Assembly: GCA_021463865.1 (NCBI GenBank)
Contig: JAJTXY010000003.1
Coordinates: forward strand, 124,001-188,000
Direction: 5' to 3'
From: Anaerolineae bacterium
Lineage (GTDB): Bacteria; Chloroflexota; Anaerolineae; Aggregatilineales; J027
Length of the DNA: 64,000 nucleotides
Shown here: positions 36,593-44,569 of the stretch, piece by piece
Layout of the letters: each line of letters opens with the position of its first letter
How positions within the stretch are numbered: position 1 is the first letter of the stretch
Made by a program: the position numbers and the translations under genes
Notes under the pieces: generated by a model
The model's input: the letters and a program-made list of their open reading frames with translations, nothing else
What the model was told of the DNA's origin: nothing
Database searches by the model: none

Positions 36593-37393
36593 TTACTTTT
36601 TGACCCCAGAGATAATATGAGCGGGTACATCAAAGATGACCTCGCCTTCTGTTGTAACATATGAGCTTAAGGTCTGTTCAGCTTCCCTTAGTAAAAGCTC
36701 AAATTGACGGTCATTCAGCATATCCGCAAGTACCCAGCCCTTTACGTCGGTATACACCCAAGATTGAATTGAAGGAAAATGGGCAGTCCCACGCACGGTC
36801 GTAATTGTAGCCTCGGGGATACCTGCTTCGCTGAACAATTTTCGAAGCACTTGCGGCTCCCCTAACACGAATGGAGCGTGCAGGCTACTGGCTACTGCCT
36901 CTCCAAACAAGCGTTGTAAGAGATTAATCAGTGTGAAATAACCGGGCGTATGGTCAAGAGAATCCCAAACGGCAATCGCAAAATGCCCCCTAGGCCGTAG
37001 CACCCTAACCATTTCTTGAAGAGCCAAAGGCCGATTCTCAAAAAACATTAATCCAAATTGGCTAACCACTACATCAAAGGAGTCATTATCGAATGGTAGG
37101 GCCTCTGCTGTGCCGTGTCGCCAGTCAATAGATGGTGCTTTATGGGCAGCCACAGCCAACATCCCATCGTTTATATCTAATCCAACGATTGAACTGCCTT
37201 CTCCAAGACGTTCTGCAATTGTGCGGGCCAAAATACCTGTTCCACACGCTACATCCAATACATGCTGGCCCTTTTGAATGTGTGCGGCATCCGCGACTCG
37301 GCCTGCCCACTGCTGAAACAATGCTGGCACAAAAAAATCCTCGTATACCTCTGCGGCTTTGTGGCTTACTTGGCCTCGGTCAAAATTGTCCAT
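36593..37393 (-). CDS. Class I SAM-dependent methyltransferase (UbiE-like)
   Basis: A 266-residue methyltransferase of the Methyltransf_11 group. S-adenosylmethionine motif I is HVLDVACGTGILARTIA, followed by SSIVGLDINDGMLAVA, the motif II-like ALPFDNDSFDVVVSQFGLMFF and MVRVLRPRGHFAIAVWDS. The C-terminal part is divergent and determines an unknown substrate. It is divergently transcribed from an HxlR regulator with a 105-base spacer carrying two inverted repeats, so it is likely regulated by that protein. A+T-rich relative to the neighbourhood. Confidence 0.88.
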   Translation of the reverse strand: MDNFDRGQVSHKAAEVYEDFFVPALFQQWAGRVADAAHIQKGQHVLDVACGTGILARTIAERLGEGSSIVGLDINDGMLAVAAHKAPSIDWRHGTAEALPFDNDSFDVVVSQFGLMFFENRPLALQEMVRVLRPRGHFAIAVWDSLDHTPGYFTLINLLQRLFGEAVASSLHAPFVLGEPQVLRKLFSEAGIPEATITTVRGTAHFPSIQSWVYTDVKGWVLADMLNDRQFELLLREAEQTLSSYVTTEGEVIFDVPAHIISGVKK

Positions 37394-37405
37394 TCAATTC
37401 TCTCC

Positions 37406-37431
37406 ACTATGACTATCTTTCAAACCATAGT
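37406..37431. promoter_or_regulatory. Inverted repeat ACTATG-N14-CATAGT
   Basis: Perfect six-base arms (37406-37411 and 37426-37431) just upstream of the methyltransferase gene, in the divergent spacer with hxlR. A possible second operator for the HxlR-type protein. Confidence 0.4.
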
Positions 37432-37454
37432 AGAATCGCCTTCAATCAGACACT

Positions 37455-37471
37455 AGTTCAAAAATTGAACT
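37455..37471. promoter_or_regulatory. 17-base palindrome, candidate HxlR operator
   Basis: AGTTCAA and TTGAACT are perfect seven-base arms around AAA. The site lies 28 bases before the regulator's ATG, between the two divergent genes, as expected for an autoregulated dimeric winged-helix repressor or activator. Confidence 0.6.
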
Positions 37472-37498
37472 GGTTGGCATTTAGAGGATAAAAGACTG

Positions 37499-38191
37499 AT
37501 GTCGAAATACGGTCAATATTGTCCGATTGCTCAAGCATTAGAGATTGTGGGAGACCGCTGGACACTGCTTATTATTCGTGACATGCTTACAGGGACAACT
37601 CAGTTTAATGATCTCGAACGTGGTTTGCCCGGACTTTCACGAGGGCTTCTAGCAGCACGGTTGCGACAGTTGCAAGCAGCAGGTGTAGTTGAAAAACGAT
37701 ACAACAACTCAGGTCGTAAAACAACCGAATATCATCTCACTAAAGCAGGCCAAGAGCTACAAACTGTCATCAATGCCCTACTACTATGGGGCACAACGTG
37801 GGCCTTCGGAGACCCATCTCCAAAAGAACTTGACCCGCTGCTGCTCATGTGGTGGATACGTAGTCGAGTTGATAGAAATGAACTACCCGAAAATCGCGTT
37901 GCAGTTCAGTTTGATTTTCGCGGTGCACGAACTCGTACCTATTGGCTCGTTTTGGCAAGAGAAGATGTCACTATATGCCTAACTGAACCCGCTTATGATA
38001 TTGATTTGTTAGTAGAAGCCGACCTTTCATCATTTTTTAAATTGTGGTTGGGAGTTGTTGATTACGATGAAGCTCTCGAAAAAGGAGATATCAATCTTGA
38101 GGGAATCCCTCAACTAGTCAGGGCATTTCCCAATTGGTTTATGTGGAGTCCGGCAAGAGAGGTTGTCCGTACACTAAAAAAGCCTGATTAA
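37499..38191 (+). CDS. HxlR-family winged-helix transcriptional regulator
   Basis: The N-terminal 100 residues are a clear HxlR domain: CPIAQALEIVGDRWTLLIIRDML, then FNDLERGLPGLSRGLLAARL (recognition region) and the wing VEKRYNNSGRKTTEYHLT. Cys8 lies at the place of the conserved HxlR Cys that can sense thiol-reactive compounds. The C-terminal half (about 110-230) is an extra domain, resembling SCP2-type lipid-binding folds seen in some HxlR proteins (LAREDVTICLTEPAYDIDLLVEADL). AGAGGA precedes the ATG by about ten bases. It most likely controls itself and the divergent methyltransferase. Confidence 0.9.
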   Translation: MSKYGQYCPIAQALEIVGDRWTLLIIRDMLTGTTQFNDLERGLPGLSRGLLAARLRQLQAAGVVEKRYNNSGRKTTEYHLTKAGQELQTVINALLLWGTTWAFGDPSPKELDPLLLMWWIRSRVDRNELPENRVAVQFDFRGARTRTYWLVLAREDVTICLTEPAYDIDLLVEADLSSFFKLWLGVVDYDEALEKGDINLEGIPQLVRAFPNWFMWSPAREVVRTLKKPD

Positions 38192-38240
38192 GGTTCTCAA
38201 TTTTTTGGACGTATCCAAAGGTATTTATGCACAAGACCGC

Positions 38241-38268
38241 TTGCCGGATTTTAGCGGTGGTTTATACT
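38241..38268 (+). promoter_or_regulatory. Promoter giving a leaderless HTH mRNA
   Basis: TTGCCG (38241-38246) and TATACT (38263-38268) are 16 bases apart. The expected transcript start is about 38275, essentially at the ATG (38276), and no ribosome site is seen. Confidence 0.6.
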
Positions 38269-38275
38269 TAATCTC

Positions 38276-38533
38276 ATGACAAGCAAAACACATCATTCCG
38301 AACGTCCACCTATTGAACCCAACCGCGTCTATTCGCGTTTAGAGGCCGCCGAAGTCCTCAATGTAAGCCTAAGCACGGTGAAGCGCTTGATCGCCTCTGG
38401 TCAACTACGCGCTAGCCAACCGCCTACTATGCGCCGTGTATTCATCACAGGCCAAGCCATGTTAGAATTTTTGCAGGCAACCGAACTTCGTCCCGGCGAA
38501 TATCGGGATGAGGGTGATGACGACGACGAGTAG
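38276..38533 (+). CDS. Small excisionase-type helix-turn-helix protein
   Basis: An 85-residue DNA-binding protein with a MerR/excisionase-type HTH: YSRLEAAEVLNVSLSTVKRLIASGQLRA, then RRVFITGQAMLEFLQA, the pattern of HTH_17 proteins. The tail is very acidic (EYRDEGDDDDE). It is short enough to be a DNA-bending cofactor rather than a classical repressor. No phage or integrase gene is nearby, so a chromosomal regulatory role is more likely. It lies 11 bases before the M15-like lipoprotein gene and is probably co-transcribed. Its own promoter appears to produce a leaderless message. Confidence 0.8.
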   Translation: MTSKTHHSERPPIEPNRVYSRLEAAEVLNVSLSTVKRLIASGQLRASQPPTMRRVFITGQAMLEFLQATELRPGEYRDEGDDDDE

Positions 38534-38544
38534 TTAATAATTCC

Positions 38545-39423
38545 ATGAAAAAACTAAAATTCCATAGTGGGGTATTGGTCAGCGGCCTTTTGTTGATAAC
38601 GTTTTCTATTGCCTGTAGTTTGCAGGCACAAAGTCAAACGATCCGCCCCGAAAAATCCGTAAATATCACCGATGCCTCACTGGTCAATACCAATCTATCC
38701 AACCCAACCGTCATTGCAGCCGCACCGCAGCGTGCTACCCCGACCCCAACACGCACCTTTACACCCTATCCAAGCCCAACGACCAGCATCACGCCCTCTC
38801 CAACACTGACCCAAGCACCAACGATCACTCCACCATTTACGGCCATTCCCAGCCCAACCGCTTTTACCGAGCCAGTGGGGTGTATGAAACCGCCGGATGA
38901 TTATAGTCGTATCCAAATTGGCAATGCGACCCTGAATAACCGCACCTATTGGATGTTGCAGCGTGCCCAACAGTTTTACAGTGGCACGATTCCGATTACG
39001 GGCGATGCGATTACGCAAGGGTCGTATAATCCGGGAGGTGTTGGAGCCAGTTTTGGAACCCATGACGGCGGCGGCGCAGTGGACATCAGTGTACGCAATC
39101 TGCCCTATGATTGGACGATCAAATGGGAAGACATCCCACTCATTATTGACGCCCTTCAACTAGCTGGTTTTGCGGCGTGGTATCGGGACGAGCGTGAAAA
39201 TTTACCGCCTCATATTCATGCCATTGCCATCGGCGACGCTGAACTTTCTTTGGCTGCCAAACTCCAACTCACCGGACGTTATGGTTATTTTCGGGGCTAT
39301 GATGGCTTCCCGCGCGAAGATGGGATTCCACTGCTGCCACGACATGGCGGCTTGGTTATCTGCCAATGGATGCTCGACATGGGTTATTATGACATGCGCG
39401 GTGAACCTCTCCCGCCAGAATAA
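38545..39423 (+). CDS. Lipoprotein with M15-peptidase-like domain
   Basis: A 292-residue protein: signal with lipobox ending at Cys24 (FSIAC), a Thr/Pro/Ser-rich linker of about 60 residues (60-110), then a domain with SFGTHDGGGAVDIS and PPHIHAIAIG. The His173...Asp180...His225 pattern fits the SxHxxGxAxD and HxH zinc motifs of VanY/M15 D,D- or L,D-carboxypeptidases. It would act on peptidoglycan outside the membrane. It follows the HTH gene by 11 bases. The catalytic Glu before the last His is not obvious, so activity is uncertain. Confidence 0.65.
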   Translation: MKKLKFHSGVLVSGLLLITFSIACSLQAQSQTIRPEKSVNITDASLVNTNLSNPTVIAAAPQRATPTPTRTFTPYPSPTTSITPSPTLTQAPTITPPFTAIPSPTAFTEPVGCMKPPDDYSRIQIGNATLNNRTYWMLQRAQQFYSGTIPITGDAITQGSYNPGGVGASFGTHDGGGAVDISVRNLPYDWTIKWEDIPLIIDALQLAGFAAWYRDERENLPPHIHAIAIGDAELSLAAKLQLTGRYGYFRGYDGFPREDGIPLLPRHGGLVICQWMLDMGYYDMRGEPLPPE

Positions 39424-39458
39424 GCCGCCACAATCCTCAAACTTGATTAAAGAGAATT

Positions 39459-39497
39459 AACTCCCCCTTCGCCAGATTTTTAAGTGGGGAGTTTTGA
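39459..39497 (+). terminator. Terminator after the M15-like lipoprotein gene
   Basis: AACTCCCC (39459-39466) pairs with GGGGAGTT (39486-39493), followed by TTGATTTT. It separates the HTH/M15 unit from the sugar transporter genes. Confidence 0.7.
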
Positions 39498-39563
39498 TTT
39501 TCTGCGCTAATGTAGTACCTTTGGTAACAAAATGCGTATTCTTTTCTTATCAGGAGCATTGGA

Positions 39564-40931
39564 ATGTTCAAAAAACTATTTTTACTGGCGATTTTGGGTG
39601 CGATGGTTGGGGGGACAGCGGTTGGTTTGCAACCTACGCGATCCACTCAAGCACAGGACAAGGTAGAAATCACCTTCGTGCATATTTTTGTAGACGACGG
39701 CAACGATAATCGGGGTCAAATCGTGCAGGCATTGGTTGACCAATTTATGGCGGAACATCCCGATATTCAAGTGAACATCCAATCCACCACGACTGACTAC
39801 CAAGAGGTGTTTAACAATGCCCTGTTGGCCGCGGAACAAGGTAGCGCCCCGCATGTGGTTCAGCTAGAAGAAACCTCCACCCAATTGGCGGTGGATTCGG
39901 CCTATTTCCTGAAAATCAGCGATATTGCCACCGAAGAACAAAAAGCTGAACTAGAGGACTTTTTCCCGCAGATTTTGAATTTCTACACGATCAATGATGA
40001 GGTATGGAGCCTACCATGGAACTCTTCGACCCCGCTACTGTATTACAACAAAACCTTGTTTGAAAAAGCGGGCCTCGATCCCAACACCCCACCCAAGACA
40101 TTTGCTGAGGTACTCGCTACCTGTGATACCCTGATGAATGCAGACCTCAATCTGGCGGGTTGCATCAATTGGCCGATGGCCGCATGGTTCCCAGAAGTAT
40201 GGGTCGCCATGCAAAACGCGCTGCTACTGGACAATGACAATGGACGTACAGGACGGGCCACCGAAACTTATCTCAACAGCCCCGAAATGCTCTCGGTTCT
40301 TCAATGGTGGAAAGAGATGGCTGACAAGGGCTATTATGATTACACAGGCAAACCCAGCGACTATGTAGGCGAGGCTACTTCATTTATTACCCAGCGTTTC
40401 CCGATGCACATCAACAGCACAGCAGGGTTAGCCAATTTCATCCGATTCGCCAATACCCTCGGTTATGAGCTTGGCGTCGCTCCGATTGTTATTCCCAACG
40501 AACAGGCCACACAGGGGCTGTATACAGGTGGGGGTAGCTTGTGGGTGACAGGTGGACATTCCGAAGAAGAAATTGCTGCCGCTCGTGACTTTGTCTTTTT
40601 CATGACCAGCACCGCCAATAATGTCGAATGGCATAAAAATACAGGTTATATGCCCAATCGTTTTAGCTCGTTGGAAGCACTGGAAGCCGAGCAGTGGTAT
40701 GAAGCCAATCCCTTCTATCGCGTGGCCGTTGACCAACTGCTCAATACGACGGTCTCTGCCGCAACCGCCGGGCCAGTGATGGGGCCAGCAGGCCAGATTC
40801 GGGATTATCTCATTGAAGCGATTCAGTCGGTCATAGATCAGGGCGAAGACCCGTCAGAGGCTTTGGATGTCGCCAAACAGCGATCAGACGATGCACTTGA
40901 CGAATATAATGAACTGGTAGGCGGTAATTAA
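39564..40931 (+). CDS. ABC transporter sugar-type substrate-binding protein
   Basis: A 455-residue extracytoplasmic solute-binding protein of family 1, similar in pattern to glycerol-3-phosphate and oligosaccharide-binding proteins (UgpB/MalE type). It has a signal peptide (about 1-30), VTTTDYQEVFNN-like start of the first lobe, LPWNSSTPLLYYNKTLFEKAGLDPNTPPKTF in the usual hinge area (split across 130-160), and GGGSLWVTGGHSEEEIAAARDFVFFM near the end. It delivers substrate to a membrane permease; the cognate MalG-type permease is 77 bases downstream, with a stem-loop between. Substrate identity is unknown. Confidence 0.9.
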   Translation: MFKKLFLLAILGAMVGGTAVGLQPTRSTQAQDKVEITFVHIFVDDGNDNRGQIVQALVDQFMAEHPDIQVNIQSTTTDYQEVFNNALLAAEQGSAPHVVQLEETSTQLAVDSAYFLKISDIATEEQKAELEDFFPQILNFYTINDEVWSLPWNSSTPLLYYNKTLFEKAGLDPNTPPKTFAEVLATCDTLMNADLNLAGCINWPMAAWFPEVWVAMQNALLLDNDNGRTGRATETYLNSPEMLSVLQWWKEMADKGYYDYTGKPSDYVGEATSFITQRFPMHINSTAGLANFIRFANTLGYELGVAPIVIPNEQATQGLYTGGGSLWVTGGHSEEEIAAARDFVFFMTSTANNVEWHKNTGYMPNRFSSLEALEAEQWYEANPFYRVAVDQLLNTTVSAATAGPVMGPAGQIRDYLIEAIQSVIDQGEDPSEALDVAKQRSDDALDEYNELVGGN

Positions 40932-40942
40932 AGCTGGTATCG

Positions 40943-40967
40943 GGGGCGGTCTGACAATAGCCGCCCC
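40943..40967 (+). terminator. Stem-loop between binding-protein and permease genes
   Basis: GGGGCGG (40943-40949) and CCGCCCC (40961-40967) form a perfect seven-pair stem. The following TTTCATGG is a poor T-run, so it more likely protects the binding-protein mRNA or attenuates read-through than fully terminates. Confidence 0.6.
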
Positions 40968-41008
40968 TTTCATGGAACTGAATTAAATAAAAGCAAGAGT
41001 TTCGTCCT

Positions 41009-41926
41009 ATGGGTACCCTTACACAAACTCAAGAAGTGAATATCCTCCAAGCGAACGAGGAAGACATTGCCGACACCCGGCGCAAAACATACCCAACCGG
41101 GAAGCGCCCACGTTATGGTATCCACGCGATGCTAATCGCCATCTGTATCTTCTTATCGCTACCAGCCTTGTATGCCCTGCAAGTTTCGACCCTGACCTTT
41201 CAAGAAGCGCTTCAGTCCAACCCTCCCCAGCTATTTCCACCAAGCAACGACTTCTCTAACAATGTGCAGGCGTTGTTTGACCACCAAAATTTCGGGCATT
41301 TGCTCATGAATACCTTCATCGCAGCAACGGTGGTCGTCGTCGGCAAAACACTCACAGCGATGTTGGCGGGGTTGGCTTTTGTCTATTTTCGATTTCCGGG
41401 CAAATGGTTTTTGTTCTTTTTCGTCTTGTTGACGCTACTGATGCCCACCGAAATCATTCTGCTGCCCTTGTTCCGCTTAGTCGCCGATTTGGAATGGGGT
41501 GACAAGAATCCGCGTTTGGCCCTTACCATCCCCTTTTTGGCAACCGCCACCGGCGCGTTTTTGTTCCGTCAACATTTCAGCAATATCCCGCGCGAATTGG
41601 CCGAGGCTGCCCAAATTGATGGCGCGACCCCACTGCGTTTTATGACTTCGGTGCTGCTACCCATGTCATGGAACGTGATTGTGGCCCACGCGGTCATTCA
41701 ATTTGTCTATATGTGGAATCAGTACGTGTGGCCTTCATTCATCGTATCAGACTACAATGACCAGATGATTCAAGTTGCGGTACGGCGCACAGTGAATCTG
41801 AGTGCCCAGACGGATTTCGGGGTATTGATGGCTGCTGGCGTGGTTGCTTCGATTCCTCCCCTAATTGTGTTCATCCTCGTGCAGAAACAGTTTATGAGTG
41901 GATTTGCGCTGACAAGAGATAAGTAG
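41009..41926 (+). CDS. ABC transporter permease, MalG/UgpE type
   Basis: A 305-residue inner-membrane permease with six helices after a 45-residue polar N-terminus. The cytoplasmic coupling loop EAAQIDGATPLRFMTSVLLPM matches the EAA motif of binding-protein-dependent permeases, placing it in the MalG/UgpE subgroup. Such systems normally require a second permease (MalF/UgpA type) and an ATPase; neither is in this neighbourhood. It probably works with the preceding binding protein and with partners encoded elsewhere. Confidence 0.9.
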   Translation: MGTLTQTQEVNILQANEEDIADTRRKTYPTGKRPRYGIHAMLIAICIFLSLPALYALQVSTLTFQEALQSNPPQLFPPSNDFSNNVQALFDHQNFGHLLMNTFIAATVVVVGKTLTAMLAGLAFVYFRFPGKWFLFFFVLLTLLMPTEIILLPLFRLVADLEWGDKNPRLALTIPFLATATGAFLFRQHFSNIPRELAEAAQIDGATPLRFMTSVLLPMSWNVIVAHAVIQFVYMWNQYVWPSFIVSDYNDQMIQVAVRRTVNLSAQTDFGVLMAAGVVASIPPLIVFILVQKQFMSGFALTRDK

Positions 41927-41934
41927 TTTTCGAA

Positions 41935-42855
41935 ATGGCAGCCTCCAATTGGCCCAGACAGATTATTGCTTTTATCCGTCTGGGTCGTTTTATTTTTTTG
42001 ACAGGTGGTTTCATCCTCTACGGTTTAGGGGGAGCCATTGCCTACTCAGTGGGCACATCCATCCATTGGCGCATCTATCTTTGGGGGCAGGTCATCGTCA
42101 CCCTAACCCAATTGATGACCCACTATAGCAACGACTATTTTGACTTTGAGGCCGATAAAGCCAATCTAACTCCCACGCGATGGTCAGGCGGCAGCCGTGT
42201 TTTGCCCTCTGGCGGATTGCAACCCTCTGTTTCTCTGTATGCCGCGCTTGTGCTGCTGACCAGTGGGCTTTTATTATCTATCTTGCTTGCCAGCAGTGAA
42301 AAACCCGGCCCATTCACACTACCGATTTTGTTGACCGCCATCGGTCTATCGTGGGCGTATAGTTCGCCCCCTTTCCGGCTGCACTGTCACGGATTGGGCG
42401 AAATTGCAGCGGTGATTATTTTGGCGTTTTTAGCCCCTCTGCTCGGTTTTTATCTCCAAGTAGGCGAAATCCAGAAAATCGCTGTCTTGCCGCTGCCGAC
42501 ATTGGCTTTTTTGCAGTTGAATATGCTGCTGAGTGTTCATCTACCCGATGCTGAGGGGGACATCCTTGTCCGCAAACATACCTTAATTGTCCTATTAAGC
42601 CGACCAGCCGCGCGTGTTCTCTATACAACCACCCTTGCGATGGCCTATCTCTGGTTGCTCATCGCGGGCGAGCTAGGGCTTCCAATCGAAGTCCAAATTG
42701 CTGGATTATTGCCCTTGCCCGTTGCGTTATGGCAGCTTTGGCGTATCTGGCACGGGGCATGGTTTGAACAAAAACGATGGGAAAGTATCGCCTTTATAAG
42801 CATTGGATTATTGATGAGTACGGTATTTTTGATGCTGTTTTCGTTTCCGATCTAA
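41935..42855 (+). CDS. UbiA-family prenyltransferase (MenA-like)
   Basis: Membrane prenyltransferase of 306 residues with about eight to nine helices. The first Asp-rich site is NDYFDFEADKANLTPTRWSGG and the second is HLPDAEGDILVRKHT, as in enzymes that attach a polyprenyl chain to 1,4-dihydroxy-2-naphthoate or related aromatic acceptors. It starts eight bases after the permease gene, but this is probably chance co-transcription. MenA is the likeliest role in a respiring organism with menaquinone, but the acceptor cannot be proved from sequence. Confidence 0.82.
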   Translation: MAASNWPRQIIAFIRLGRFIFLTGGFILYGLGGAIAYSVGTSIHWRIYLWGQVIVTLTQLMTHYSNDYFDFEADKANLTPTRWSGGSRVLPSGGLQPSVSLYAALVLLTSGLLLSILLASSEKPGPFTLPILLTAIGLSWAYSSPPFRLHCHGLGEIAAVIILAFLAPLLGFYLQVGEIQKIAVLPLPTLAFLQLNMLLSVHLPDAEGDILVRKHTLIVLLSRPAARVLYTTTLAMAYLWLLIAGELGLPIEVQIAGLLPLPVALWQLWRIWHGAWFEQKRWESIAFISIGLLMSTVFLMLFSFPI

Positions 42856-42857
42856 AC

Positions 42858-43223
42858 TCAGTCCCTCCGCAGCCGAAACATCGAAAACCCGTCCATCCTA
42901 AGGTTGCCTTGACCCGGCTCGCCGTAATGAAAAGCGATTTCTTGAATAGATTGAGCCGATAACCATGCAGGCTCAATATGAGAGATGGTCTTATTCTTGA
43001 TTCGCTGTGATAATTCATTGGCAAAATAGCGATAGATAAAATCGCCATTCTCTCGCAAAACTTTGGCATCTTCGGGGTAGCGTTTCTCAAACTCAATAGC
43101 TATTTGATAAACCGTCAAAAATGGCCTTCCAAAATCCTCAAAATGATGGTCTTTAGGCAAGTTCACGTCCTCAAGGATGCGCGTAATTTTCTGTTCAATA
43201 CCCAGTTGTTCCCAATTACTCAT
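42858..43223 (-). CDS. Small hypothetical protein
   Basis: A 121-residue soluble protein that I do not recognise. It begins MSNWEQLGIEQKITRILEDV, is rich in charged residues and aromatic residues (FEDFGRPFLTVYQIAIEFEKRYP), and is predicted mostly helical. The start at 43223 is supported by GGAG about eight bases upstream; the open frame before it has no support. The gene converges with the prenyltransferase gene, the two stops being two bases apart, and diverges from the NlpC/P60 gene. Confidence 0.6.
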   Translation of the reverse strand: MSNWEQLGIEQKITRILEDVNLPKDHHFEDFGRPFLTVYQIAIEFEKRYPEDAKVLRENGDFIYRYFANELSQRIKNKTISHIEPAWLSAQSIQEIAFHYGEPGQGNLRMDGFSMFRLRRD

Positions 43224-43303
43224 GTTTTTGCTCCATAGTAGGGACAGGCAACAATTTGGGGTATTATAACCGAAGAATGAGGCCGAAAAGGAAGCGATTT
43301 CAT

Positions 43304-44569
43304 ATGAGTGCATTTGAGCTATTCCGAAAATTACCACCCAATGTCGTGCCAGAAATGCTCGATCCCGAATTTTGGCTGGCTCGTGTTCCTGATCCTGATG
43401 CGATATTGCAAACCCCGGACACCGTTGCCAATTTTAACCGCTGCGTCCATTCAACATTGGAAATCCCCGATTTCCGTGACCTGCCTATGGTATTAAGTGC
43501 AGATAGCATTTTGCAGCAAATCGGCATGTATCAACCTCCTACCCGAACTCGCTATGGCGCGGCAGGACAAGAATTAGATGATGCTTATTTTGCAGCCCTC
43601 TTAGAAAATGCCAATCCGTCACTCATGGGCGATATTCCTTTGCTCTATGGCTTGGCAACCGAGCGCACCCATCTGCGAACCTTCCCGACCAGCGAAGTAG
43701 CGACTTCCGTTCCGTTGGATTTTGCGATTGACCGCTTTCAGGAAACCGCTGTTGATGTCGGTTGGCCTGTCGCTATTTTGACCAGCAGCCGCGACGGTCA
43801 GTGGTTTTTCTGCCTGACACCCCTCTATTGGGGTTGGCTACGTCAGGAGCATGTCGCTATTGCGCCACGTGAAACCGTCATCGAATATGTGGAATCCCAA
43901 CCCTTTGTTGTCACGGTTGCCAATCGTGGCCTCGTTGCCACCCGCAATGAGAATGGTGCGACTCCTCAAATGGGTACCCGCCTGCCATTGATCGAAGAAA
44001 CCACGACCACCTACCTTGTCCGTGTCCCGGTGCGTAATCCTGATGGCACATTGGCGCTGGTCGAAGGAACTATTGATCGTTCGGTTGGTCAATTTCGCAT
44101 TGGCTATCAACCGCTCACGTTGCGGAATGTCTTTTACAACGCTTTCAGTCTATTGGGGGAGTCCTATGCGTGGGGATGCTCACGTTTAGGTATCTTTGGG
44201 CGGGACTGCTCCCGTTTTGTCAAAGACGTCTACGCACCAACCGGAGTGGTATGGCCGCGTAATGCTAACGAGCAAGCCACCGTCGGGGCCAGACAAGTGT
44301 TTTTTTCGGTCAATATGAGTGAGGCAGAACGCAAGCAACTTTTGATTGAGCAGGCCGCACCGGGGGCATTGTTGGAACTCGACGGGCACGTCATGATGTA
44401 TATCGGGCATGTAGGCGGCGAACCCTATGTCATCCACGACACAAATCGCCGCCCTTGGGCCTGTATCTTGGTCTCGGATTTGAGCGCAGGCGCAGGCACA
44501 GAAAGCGGCTCTCTGTTGCAACAATTGAATGTGGCGGTGGTAGTGGGCATCGAAAACGGCAAGGCCTAG
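43304..44569 (+). CDS. NlpC/P60 endopeptidase with SH3 domains
   Basis: A 421-residue gamma-D-glutamyl-diamino acid endopeptidase-type protein. The N-terminal part (about 1-110) has the N_NLPC_P60 pattern, two SH3-like regions follow (about 120-270), and the C-terminal papain-like domain has Cys302 (GRDCSRFVKDVY), His362 (LDGHVMMYIG) and His378 (VIHDT). Enzymes of this layout cut murein tripeptides to release L-Ala-D-Glu. There is no signal peptide, so it may act on imported peptides in the cytoplasm. AAAGGAAG lies upstream of ATG 43304. Downstream epimerase and lysA fit the pathway. Confidence 0.85.
   Translation: MSAFELFRKLPPNVVPEMLDPEFWLARVPDPDAILQTPDTVANFNRCVHSTLEIPDFRDLPMVLSADSILQQIGMYQPPTRTRYGAAGQELDDAYFAALLENANPSLMGDIPLLYGLATERTHLRTFPTSEVATSVPLDFAIDRFQETAVDVGWPVAILTSSRDGQWFFCLTPLYWGWLRQEHVAIAPRETVIEYVESQPFVVTVANRGLVATRNENGATPQMGTRLPLIEETTTTYLVRVPVRNPDGTLALVEGTIDRSVGQFRIGYQPLTLRNVFYNAFSLLGESYAWGCSRLGIFGRDCSRFVKDVYAPTGVVWPRNANEQATVGARQVFFSVNMSEAERKQLLIEQAAPGALLELDGHVMMYIGHVGGEPYVIHDTNRRPWACILVSDLSAGAGTESGSLLQQLNVAVVVGIENGKA

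Noticed and set aside
38730-38877. Pro/Thr-coding repeat as a CRISPR or satellite
   Set aside because: No regular unit length; it codes for the linker of a lipoprotein.
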